Shown here: piece after piece, positions 44,731-52,215 of the stretch | Layout: every line of letters starts with the position of its first letter | Position numbering within the stretch: position 1 is the stretch's first letter | Source of the DNA: Chitinophagaceae bacterium | Lineage (GTDB): Bacteria > Bacteroidota > Bacteroidia > Chitinophagales > Chitinophagaceae | DNA length: 52,845 bases | Direction: 5' to 3' | Assembly: GCA_014379345.1 (NCBI GenBank) | Contig: JACMLY010000101.1 | Span: 1 to 52,845 of the forward strand | Notes under the pieces: generated by a model | The model's database searches: none | Seen by the model: the letters and a program-made list of their open reading frames with translations, nothing else | Told to the model about the DNA's origin: nothing | Made by a program: the position numbers and the translations under genes

Positions 44731-44763
44731 TTTGGAGATGCCCTGAGAACATCCCTATATTTG
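44731..44763 (+). promoter_or_regulatory. Bacteroidetes-type promoter of the tetR gene
   Basis: TTTG at 44731-44734 and TATATTTG at 44756-44763 are 21 bp apart, a full match to the TTTG / TAnnTTTG consensus. The start codon is 27 bp downstream. The -7 element touches the proposed operator at 44764. Confidence 0.8.
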
Positions 44764-44776
44764 CTAACGGTGTTAG
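44764..44776. promoter_or_regulatory. Probable TetR operator (CTAAC-GGT-GTTAG)
   Basis: A perfect 5-bp inverted repeat with a 3-bp centre starts at the base after the -7 element, where transcription should begin. It is followed by GAAAAAA. The same palindrome recurs at 45411-45423 before the efflux genes. Autorepression is the natural reading. Confidence 0.72.
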
Positions 44777-44789
44777 GAAAAAACAATTT

Positions 44790-45392
44790 ATGGGAATTGC
44801 AGAGAGAAAGATAAGGCAGAAAGAGGAAGTGAAATCAGCCATTCTTGAGACGGCATGGCAGTTGGTTAAGAAAGAAGGTTGGCAGCAGCTCTCCATCCGC
44901 AAAATTGCGGATGCTATTGAATACAGCGTGCCCGTGATCTATGATCACTTTGAAAATAAAGAAGCGATCTTATTCGAGATCGGTAAGCATGGTTTTCAAT
45001 TGTTATCAAAAAAGATGCAACAGGCCAAGGATAAATTCACAGATCCTGCCGAACAGCTTAAGGCAATGGCCGATGCCTACTGGAATTTTGCATTTAAAAA
45101 CAAAGAATATTATCAGTTGATGTTTGGGCTCGGTATGCCTTGTTGTGAAATAGAGAAAAATATGCCTGAAAAGTCTTATTTCAGAAACCTGGTAATGGGA
45201 TCGATTGATGAAATAATTAAGAAGAATAAAGTTCCCGTGACAAATGCCTGTTTAAAGTATCATACATTCTGGTCTGTTATCCATGGTTTAATCTCTATTA
45301 AAATGATGCGTGGTGCGGATACAACAGATGACTTAAATAAGCTGGTGCTCGATGATGCTGTGGCGGGAATAATTAAGAATCTGGAACGATAA
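44790..45392 (+). CDS. TetR/AcrR family transcriptional regulator
   Basis: A 200-residue repressor-type protein. The N-terminal TetR_N domain (about 12-60) ends with the helix-turn-helix SIRKIADAIEYSVPVIYDHFENKEAIL, in its typical position. The C-terminal ligand-binding part (about 70-200) has FAFKNKEYYQLMFGLGMPC and resembles the TetR_C/WHG group. It is transcribed just ahead of the RND pump genes in the same direction. Two copies of the same inverted repeat lie at its own promoter and in front of the pump, so it most probably represses both, with induction by a pump substrate. The inducer is unknown. Confidence 0.93.
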   Translation: MGIAERKIRQKEEVKSAILETAWQLVKKEGWQQLSIRKIADAIEYSVPVIYDHFENKEAILFEIGKHGFQLLSKKMQQAKDKFTDPAEQLKAMADAYWNFAFKNKEYYQLMFGLGMPCCEIEKNMPEKSYFRNLVMGSIDEIIKKNKVPVTNACLKYHTFWSVIHGLISIKMMRGADTTDDLNKLVLDDAVAGIIKNLER

Positions 45393-45410
45393 ATTTTTTT
45401 TCAGAAAAAA

Positions 45411-45423
45411 CTAACAATGTTAG
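45411..45423. promoter_or_regulatory. Probable TetR operator before the efflux operon (CTAAC-AAT-GTTAG)
   Basis: Same arms and spacing as the site at 44764-44776, again followed by A-rich sequence. A second perfect repeat overlaps it (CAATGTTA at 45415-45422 with TAACATTG at 45430-45437). It lies 18 bp after the tetR stop and 145 bp before the adaptor ATG. No clear TTTG/TAnnTTTG pair was found beside it. Confidence 0.7.
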
Positions 45424-45567
45424 AAAAAATAACATTGAAATAATACTGCGATTGCCGCCTCTATTACTGCAAATATTTACCTGCAACACAGTGTAACATT
45501 AGCAGTCATTCAAGTATCACTATTAATTTTTAATCGGGAAGCCCTCGCTTCTCCCAATAACACTGTT

Positions 45568-46764
45568 ATGAATAATATCAATCAAAAATTCCCCCGGCTG
45601 GGTGCTTTCCTGAGTAAGTATGCGATTCTATTTATTGGAACAATGACGATAGGGCTTTTAGAAGCCTGCAATTCAACGTCGGGCAGCGAGGGGATGGCAT
45701 ATCCTCCACAGTCTTTGCCCGTGATCACGCTTGTGCAAACACCGGCAACTACTTACCAGGAATACAATGCATCCATTGAGGGAAGCAAGGACATTGAGAT
45801 ACGTCCACAAGCAGATGGAATACTCGATAAAATTTATGTGGATGAAGGCGCTCACGTCAGAAAAGGACAGCCTTTATTTTACATCAATAGCAGGATATAC
45901 CAGGAGCAGGTAAATAATGCAAAGGCAAATTTGTCGGCTGCTAAAGCAAATCTTGCACAAACGCAGATCAATGTGAACAAACTTGCTCCACTGGTTCAAA
46001 ACAATGTTATTTCGGACGTGCAATTGAAAACGGCGCAGGCAGCATATGATGTTGCAGCAGCCAATGTTTCACAGGCACAGGCAATGGTGCAACAAGCGCT
46101 GATCAATATGGGTTATACAGTGATCAAGGCTCCGGTAGAAGGATATATCGGGAGAATACCTTTTAAAATAGGAAGCCTCGTTGGAACAACAACGGTCGAA
46201 GCACTCACCGTTTTGTCTGAAACAAAAGAGGTATATGCTTACTTCTCATTAAGTGAAAACGATTTTCTTCGATTTAAAAATCAGTTTGCAGGTAATACCA
46301 TTGAAGAAAAAATAAAAAGCTTACCACCGGTTGAACTGATGTTGCCAGATGGTAGTATTTATCCGCAAAAAGGTAAAGTGCAAACGGTGGCAGGACAATT
46401 TGATAATAGTATTGGCGCTATCAGCTTTCGTGCTACGTTTCCAAACGCAGAAAGATTGTTACGCTCCGGCAATACGGGCAAAGTGCGGATATCGCAACTG
46501 CACAAGGCTGTACTGGTAGTTCCCCAGGAGGCTACGTTCGAAATACAGGATAAAGTGTTTGTATTTGCTTTGGGCGATAGCAATAAAGTAATGAGCAAAC
46601 CTATTGTTATAGCTGGTAAAACTGCCGGTTATTATTTTGTTGAAAGTGGTTTGCAAGCCGGAGAAAAAATTGTTTTTACCGGCGCCGGTAACCTGAAAGA
46701 TGGAATGGCAATCTTGCCACAGCCAATATCTATGGACAGTTTGCTTAAAGTAAAATCGTTGTAA
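45568..46764 (+). CDS. RND efflux periplasmic adaptor (membrane fusion) subunit
   Basis: A 398-residue AcrA/MexA-type adaptor linking the inner-membrane pump to the outer-membrane channel. The N-terminal signal ends in a lipobox-like LLEAC, so lipid anchoring is likely. Domains: barrel-sandwich halves (about 60-95, ASIEGSKDIEIRPQADGILDKIYVDEGAHVRKGQPLFYI, and about 185-205, TVIKAPVEGYIGRI), an alpha-helical hairpin between them (about 105-180, QVNNAKANLSAAKANLAQ), then beta-barrel and membrane-proximal domains. It is the first gene of the pump operon; 159 bp separate it from the permease gene. Confidence 0.94.
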   Translation: MNNINQKFPRLGAFLSKYAILFIGTMTIGLLEACNSTSGSEGMAYPPQSLPVITLVQTPATTYQEYNASIEGSKDIEIRPQADGILDKIYVDEGAHVRKGQPLFYINSRIYQEQVNNAKANLSAAKANLAQTQINVNKLAPLVQNNVISDVQLKTAQAAYDVAAANVSQAQAMVQQALINMGYTVIKAPVEGYIGRIPFKIGSLVGTTTVEALTVLSETKEVYAYFSLSENDFLRFKNQFAGNTIEEKIKSLPPVELMLPDGSIYPQKGKVQTVAGQFDNSIGAISFRATFPNAERLLRSGNTGKVRISQLHKAVLVVPQEATFEIQDKVFVFALGDSNKVMSKPIVIAGKTAGYYFVESGLQAGEKIVFTGAGNLKDGMAILPQPISMDSLLKVKSL

Positions 46765-46923
46765 ACGCAAAGACCAAAAGAAGTCAGTGAAGTAAATAAA
46801 GTCAGAAAGATCTGAAGAAATATTTATTACTAATGATGGTAGTAATACCGTAAGAACATAAGAAAGTTTCCTTCTACCACTACTGTACCATTTCTAATTT
46901 TTGCCCGCAGAAAAAATAATCTC

Positions 46924-49900
46924 ATGTTTAAAAGATTTATTGAAAGACCGGTTTTATCAACAGTTGTATCTATCATTTTGCTTTTGTTAGGCGGTATATC
47001 ACTATACTCATTACCGGTTACGCTGTTTCCGGATATTGCGCCGCCGAGTGTACAGGTGACCGCTTTTTACCCGGGCGCCAATGCCGAAGTAGTGGCGCGT
47101 TCTGTTGCTACTCCAATTGAAGAAGCCATTAACGGTGTAGAAAACATGAGCTATATGACTTCCAATTCAAATAACGATGGGAGCATGACGATCACCGTTT
47201 ATTTTGAGCAGGGAACGGACCCGGATATTGCATCGGTTAACGTGCAAAACCGTGTATCTAAAGCTGTAAGCCAGGTACCGCAGGAAGTGGTACAGGCGGG
47301 TATTTCCACGCAAAAGGTACAGAACAGTTTTATTATGTTCGTGGCGGTTTCAAGCGAGGACAGTGCTCAATACGATGAGCTTTTCCTGGAAAACTATATC
47401 AAAATAAGCCTCATTCCGCAGGTACAGCGGGTGCCCGGCGTTGCCCAGGCATTAGTATTTGGTGCAAAGGACTATTCTATGCGTATCTGGTTAAAACCAG
47501 ATCGCTTGGTTGCAAACAATCTCTCTCCGCAGGATGTTTTGGATGCCATCAGAGATCAAAACCTCGAGGCGGCTCCGGGACGGCTGGGACAAAACAGTAG
47601 TGAAACGTTTGAGTATGTTCTTAAATACAAAGGAAAATTAACCCAGGGTGAAGACTATGAAAACTTTGTGATAAAAGCCAACACGGATGGTTCTATGCTT
47701 CGGCTGAAGGATGTGGCCCGCGTTGAGTTTGGGTCTTACACCTATTCTTCCAATAGCAGGATGGATGGAAAGCCTGTGTCAGGTTTTGGCGTACTGCAAA
47801 CAGCCGGATCTAATGCCAATGATATACTTACAGAAGTTGAGAAGCTGATCGCTGACTTTTCTGCCAACCTGCCCAAAGGCGTTACCAGCACTGTGATGTA
47901 CAATTCAAAAGAGTTTTTGGATACCTCCATTGAACAGGTGAGGGAAACGCTTGTAATTGCATTCATACTGGTATTTTTGATGGTATTTTTATTTCTGCAG
48001 GATTTCCGTTCTACGCTTATTCCGGCTATTGCCGTACCGGTTGCCATTATCGGAACATTTTTCTTTTTACAACTATTTGGTTTTACGCTTAACCTGCTTA
48101 CTTTATTTGCCCTGGTGCTGGCTATTGGGATTGTGGTAGATGATGCGATAGTGGTGGTAGAAGCTGTGCATTCAAAAATGGAGCGAACAAAACTTTCGGC
48201 AAGAAAGGCAACAATAGAATCCATGAATGAAATCTCCGGCGCCATTATTTCCATCACACTGGTAATGGCGGCTGTATTTATTCCCGTGGGATTTATGGAA
48301 GGACCCGCCGGAGTTTTTTACAAACAGTTTGCATTTACACTGGCGATCGCCATTTTAATTTCGGCTGTAAATGCGCTAACCCTAAGTCCCGCATTATGCG
48401 CTTTGTTCTTAAAAAACCCGCATAGCGAAGAAGATGGGGATCATAAAACTAAAAAAGGTTTTGCTACGCGTTTTTTCAATGGATTTAATGCAGGCTTTAC
48501 AACCATAACAAACAGGTATATTAAAAGCCTCCAATTTCTTATCGGGCATAAATGGATAGCATTAACAGGGTTGGTACTTATTGCGGCTATCAGCTTTTGG
48601 CTGATCCAAAAAACGCCAACCGGTTTCATCCCTACCGAAGACCAGGGCTTTGTATTGTATGCTGTTAATACACCTCCGGGCAGCTCATTGGACCGAACCC
48701 GCCAGGTTACCGAAGCAATAGACAGCATTATTAAAAAAGAACCAGCTACTAATCATCTGTATGTGGTAGACGGATTGAACTTTATAAGCAATGCTAATGC
48801 CTCCCCGTATGCTGCCGGTTTTATCCGGTTGAAAGATATTGATAAAAGAGGGCCCATGAAAAACCCTGATGAAATTGCCGCTATGTTAACACAAAAAGTA
48901 AGTGAAGTAAAAGGTGCCAATACTTTCTTCTTTAATTTTCCTACGGTACAGGGTTTTGGTAATGTAAGCGGTTTTGAATTTATGCTGCAGGACAGAACCA
49001 ATGCTTCATTTGATAAGCTTGGCAATACAACGTCGGCATTTATCGGCGCTTTAATGCAGCGAAAAGAAATTGCTTTTGCTTTCACAACTTTTGCTGCAGC
49101 TAACCCGCAATACATGATTGAGATAGATAATTTAAAAGCAAAACAACTGGGCGTATCTGTCAGTGAACTGATGCAAACGATGCAGATTTATTATGGCAGC
49201 AGCTTCGTATCGGACTTTAACCGTTTTGGAAAATATTACCGCGTTATGGCGCAGGCCGACATTCCTTATCGTACGGATGCGGGTTCCTTAAATGGCATTT
49301 ATGTAAAGAATAATCTTTCCGAAATGGTTCCGGCCAGTACGTTGGTAACATTAAAACGGGTTTATGGACCAGAGACGGTTACGCATAATAATCTCTATAA
49401 TGCTGTTACTATAAATGGGCAACCGAAACCAGGTTATAGTACGGGTGATGCGATAAAAGCAATTGAAGAAACAGCAAAACAGGTTTTGCCACGAGGATAT
49501 GCTTACGAATGGACGGGTGTAACAAGGGAAGAGATAAAAACAGGTGACCAAACGACATCTATTTTTCTGCTAAGCATCGTATTCGTGTTCTTCCTACTGG
49601 CCGCACAGTATGAAAGTTATATTCTGCCATTTGCCGTCATACTCACAGTGCCAACAGGTGTTTTGGGTGTATTTGCCTTTATTGGTTTTGCCGGCATTGA
49701 AAACAATATATATGTTCAGATAGGATTGATAATGTTAATTGGGTTGTTATCTAAAAATGCCATTTTGATTGTTGAGTATGCGGTACAAAGGCGAAGGGCG
49801 GGCATGTCATTGATTGCCTCGGCATTGGAAGCATCCCGATTGAGGCTCCGCCCTATTTTAATGACATCATTTGCATTTATTGTGGGCTTACTCCCCTTAA

Positions 49901-50082
49901 CCTGGGCAAGCGGTGGTTCTGCATTGGGTAATCGCTCTATCGGTACCGGAGCCGTAGGTGGCATGCTTACAGGTGTGCTGCTTGGCGTGTTTATCATTCC
50001 TGTACTGTTTGTAATCTTTCAATACCTGCACGAAAAAGTGGCAAGAAAAACCAGGGAGGTTGAAAACCCGCAGGTGGCCTAA
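46924..50082 (+). CDS. RND efflux permease subunit (HAE1 family)
   Basis: A 1052-residue AcrB-type proton-driven inner-membrane transporter. It starts MFKRFIERPVLSTVVSIILLLLGG, the classical first helix. Periplasmic porter loops follow each half, and there are twelve predicted transmembrane helices. The proton-relay pair is present as DD in GIVVDDAIVVVEAVHSKMER, and AGFIRLKD and LIGLLSKNAILIVEYA are further family marks. It exports hydrophobic or amphiphilic compounds such as drugs, bile salts or dyes; the specificity cannot be read. The gene lies between the adaptor and outer-membrane channel genes, in the standard tripartite order. Confidence 0.96.
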   Translation: MFKRFIERPVLSTVVSIILLLLGGISLYSLPVTLFPDIAPPSVQVTAFYPGANAEVVARSVATPIEEAINGVENMSYMTSNSNNDGSMTITVYFEQGTDPDIASVNVQNRVSKAVSQVPQEVVQAGISTQKVQNSFIMFVAVSSEDSAQYDELFLENYIKISLIPQVQRVPGVAQALVFGAKDYSMRIWLKPDRLVANNLSPQDVLDAIRDQNLEAAPGRLGQNSSETFEYVLKYKGKLTQGEDYENFVIKANTDGSMLRLKDVARVEFGSYTYSSNSRMDGKPVSGFGVLQTAGSNANDILTEVEKLIADFSANLPKGVTSTVMYNSKEFLDTSIEQVRETLVIAFILVFLMVFLFLQDFRSTLIPAIAVPVAIIGTFFFLQLFGFTLNLLTLFALVLAIGIVVDDAIVVVEAVHSKMERTKLSARKATIESMNEISGAIISITLVMAAVFIPVGFMEGPAGVFYKQFAFTLAIAILISAVNALTLSPALCALFLKNPHSEEDGDHKTKKGFATRFFNGFNAGFTTITNRYIKSLQFLIGHKWIALTGLVLIAAISFWLIQKTPTGFIPTEDQGFVLYAVNTPPGSSLDRTRQVTEAIDSIIKKEPATNHLYVVDGLNFISNANASPYAAGFIRLKDIDKRGPMKNPDEIAAMLTQKVSEVKGANTFFFNFPTVQGFGNVSGFEFMLQDRTNASFDKLGNTTSAFIGALMQRKEIAFAFTTFAAANPQYMIEIDNLKAKQLGVSVSELMQTMQIYYGSSFVSDFNRFGKYYRVMAQADIPYRTDAGSLNGIYVKNNLSEMVPASTLVTLKRVYGPETVTHNNLYNAVTINGQPKPGYSTGDAIKAIEETAKQVLPRGYAYEWTGVTREEIKTGDQTTSIFLLSIVFVFFLLAAQYESYILPFAVILTVPTGVLGVFAFIGFAGIENNIYVQIGLIMLIGLLSKNAILIVEYAVQRRRAGMSLIASALEASRLRLRPILMTSFAFIVGLLPLTWASGGSALGNRSIGTGAVGGMLTGVLLGVFIIPVLFVIFQYLHEKVARKTREVENPQVA

Positions 50083-50115
50083 TAGCTTTTTTGTAATGAA
50101 TAAATTAATGAGATC

Positions 50116-51537
50116 ATGATACATCGTTTAAACAGAAAGTCCTATACAATATTACTGTTGCTGATCGTTTTTCTTTCAGCCTGCAGGCTGGGAAAAGAAT
50201 ATCAGCGGCCGCAACTTGAACTACCGAAACAATTTAATGCAATCAGTTTTTCGGATACCAGCAGCATTGCCGATATAGAGTGGAAAAAGTTTTTTACAAA
50301 TACTGAATTGCAGGGATTGATAGAAAAAGGGATCAGTTATAATCACGATCTATTGATAGCCATCAAGCGGATCGATATTGCCCGCCTGCAGGTAAACCAA
50401 AGTAAAGCTTTGGCCTTACCACAAGTTGATCTTCTGTTAATCGGACAAATCAGTCGTCCTTCCAACAACAGCCTTAATGGAATTAGTCTTAAAAATTTTA
50501 TTGGGAAGAGCTATGTTGAAAATTATTCAGCCGGCGTTAACCTTTCTTGGGAAGCAGATATATGGGGAAAGATACGGGCACAGAAAGAAATTGCCTTGAC
50601 AGAGTATTTGCGAACTACTGAGGCGGCAAAGGCCGTACAGACACAATTGGTTGCAGACATTGCACAAGGATTTTTTAACCTGCTGATGCTGGATAAGCAA
50701 TTGGATATTGCCCGAAAAAATCTTTTACTAAGTGACAGCTTCGTAGTAGCCACCCGTTTACTAAAGGATGCAGGCATTGGAAATGCATTGGGAGTTCAGC
50801 AGGCAGAATCACAAAAACAGGCAACTGCTTTGTTGATACCGCAACTTGAACAAAGCATCGCTTTGCAGGAAAACGCTTTACAGGTTTTAACCGGGCAACT
50901 TCCTGGTTCAATAACACGCGGAACATCATTGAATGAATTTTCGATTGCTGCTGATCTTTCTACGGGCTTGCCCCTTGCAATGGTAAGCCGCCGGCCTGAT
51001 GTTCGTTCCGCAGAACTTACACTGATTAGTGCAAATGCCGAGATAGGTATCGCACAGGCAAATATGTATCCGGCACTAAGTATAACTGCCGGTGGAGGTC
51101 TCGAGTCATTCAAGAGCAGCAACTGGTTCAATATCCCTTCTTCTTTATTTGGCCTTGCTGCAGGCTCTATTGCGCAACCAATTTTCAGAAGGCGGGAATT
51201 AAGAACAAGGTTTGAAATAGCGAAAATTGAAAGAGAGCAATCTGTTATTCAATTCAGGCAATCCACATTGCAAGCTGTCGGAGAAGTGTCCGACGCACTG
51301 GTACAGGTACAGAAATTAGAATCACAAGAGCAGATTGCCGAAGCGCAGGTTGATACATTGAAGCGTGCAGTCTTCAACGCGCAGCTCTTATTCAAAAGTG
51401 ATATGGCGAACTATCTCGAAGTGATCACAGCACAAAGCAATTCACTCGAAGTAGAACTTGGTCTTGCCGATATCCGCCGCCAGCAACTGAATGCAATGGT
51501 TGAATTATATCGATCGTTGGGGGGAGGATGGAAATAG
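50116..51537 (+). CDS. Outer-membrane efflux channel lipoprotein (TolC/NodT family)
   Basis: The 473-residue protein completes the tripartite pump. It has a lipoprotein signal (ILLLLIVFLSAC, lipid-bearing Cys) followed by GKEYQRPQLELP, typical of the NodT group. Two OEP repeats follow, rich in long helices (SYNHDLLIAIKRIDIARLQVNQSKALALPQVDLL and MVSRRPDVRSAELTLISANAEIGIAQANMYPALSITAGGG). It forms a trimeric outer-membrane channel docked to the adaptor. It starts 33 bp after the permease gene. The stop is followed at once by a GTACGAA-type heptamer array. Confidence 0.94.
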   Translation: MIHRLNRKSYTILLLLIVFLSACRLGKEYQRPQLELPKQFNAISFSDTSSIADIEWKKFFTNTELQGLIEKGISYNHDLLIAIKRIDIARLQVNQSKALALPQVDLLLIGQISRPSNNSLNGISLKNFIGKSYVENYSAGVNLSWEADIWGKIRAQKEIALTEYLRTTEAAKAVQTQLVADIAQGFFNLLMLDKQLDIARKNLLLSDSFVVATRLLKDAGIGNALGVQQAESQKQATALLIPQLEQSIALQENALQVLTGQLPGSITRGTSLNEFSIAADLSTGLPLAMVSRRPDVRSAELTLISANAEIGIAQANMYPALSITAGGGLESFKSSNWFNIPSSLFGLAAGSIAQPIFRRRELRTRFEIAKIEREQSVIQFRQSTLQAVGEVSDALVQVQKLESQEQIAEAQVDTLKRAVFNAQLLFKSDMANYLEVITAQSNSLEVELGLADIRRQQLNAMVELYRSLGGGWK

Positions 51538-51540
51538 TAT

Positions 51541-51579
51541 GTACGAAGTTAGATGTACGAAGTACGATGTACGATGTAG
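51541..51579 (+). repeat. Heptamer array, unit GTACGAW
   Basis: GTACGAA, GTTAGAT, GTACGAA, GTACGAT, GTACGAT runs from just after the stop codon of the outer-membrane channel gene. An inverted run of the same unit is at 51710-51734. Confidence 0.88.
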
Positions 51580-51613
51580 ATTTTTATCAGTTATACTTTC
51601 GAATACATTCAAA

Positions 51614-51660
51614 AGTATGTGGTATGTAGTATGTAAGATGTGAGATGTAATATGGTATGT
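51614..51660 (+). repeat. Heptamer array, unit GTATGTA-like
   Basis: AGTATGT, GGTATGT, AGTATGT, AAGATGT, GAGATGT, AATATGG are consecutive 7-bp units, and a seventh partial unit follows. It sits between the GTACGAW array and its inverted partner and may be a diverged relative of it. Confidence 0.8.
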
Positions 51661-51709
51661 TCTTTAACAGTCATTCTTTTCAATTCAGTCAAATATTAGA
51701 TAACATCAA

Positions 51710-51734
51710 ACTTCGTACATCGCACTTCGTACTT
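51710..51734 (-). repeat. Heptamer array, unit GTACGAW (inverted arm)
   Basis: On the minus strand this reads AGTACGAAGTGCGATGTACGAAG. It ends a few bases before the ATG of the small membrane-protein gene, so that gene's promoter or leader must overlap the array region. Confidence 0.82.
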
Positions 51735-51738
51735 TTTT

Positions 51739-52200
51739 ATGTTATCATTCTACTGTTTTGGAGCCGGTATTATCGACAGCTTTGCACTCTATCACAGTTG
51801 GTTGTTTGTAGGCGCAAATGAATTTGCAGCAATTCACCAGGCAGGTGGGCAAAGGATCGTTTTGTTTTTTGTATTCCCTATGGTTATTCTTACTATTATC
51901 ACCATCCTCTTGTTCTGGTATCGTCCTCAGGTTATCCCCAAACATTTATTATGGTATGCTTTTGCATGCCAGCTGATTTCCTGGCTGTCTTCTGCATTTA
52001 TACAAATTCCTATACAGCTGCAGCTCGATCAGGGGAAGGATGAGGTTCTTTTGAGCAGGCTTATTACTACTGATTGGATAAGGATCATCGCGTGGGTGAT
52101 CTATATTGTGATTGTTGTGCAGATGTTTACTTTTTTATTTTCAGGCGTCGACAGTCGACCGACGACCTTTTACCGACGACCATCAACCGATGGTCGATGA
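51739..52200 (+). CDS. Small polytopic membrane protein of unknown function with repeat-derived tail
   Basis: The 153-residue protein has four hydrophobic segments (about 3-20, 40-62, 70-90, 112-135). MLSFYCFGAGIIDSFALYHSWLFVG, ALYHSW and FIQIPIQLQLDQGKD are polar features between them. I recognise no family. The last 18 residues (GVDSRPTTFYRRPSTDGR) are encoded by the GGTCGAC heptamer array at 52146-52198, so the original C-terminus was probably near LFS and the array now provides the tail and the stop codon. It is convergent with xerD. Confidence 0.72.
   Translation: MLSFYCFGAGIIDSFALYHSWLFVGANEFAAIHQAGGQRIVLFFVFPMVILTIITILLFWYRPQVIPKHLLWYAFACQLISWLSSAFIQIPIQLQLDQGKDEVLLSRLITTDWIRIIAWVIYIVIVVQMFTFLFSGVDSRPTTFYRRPSTDGR
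52146..52198 (-). repeat. Heptamer array, unit GGTCGAC (left arm)
   Basis: On the minus strand the stretch shows GGTCGTC, GGTAAAA, GGTCGTC, GGTCGAC, TGTCGAC, with some slippage. It encodes the C-terminal tail of the membrane protein on the plus strand and pairs with the run at 52227-52272. Confidence 0.85.
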
Positions 52201-52215
52201 ACATTGAAAAATATT

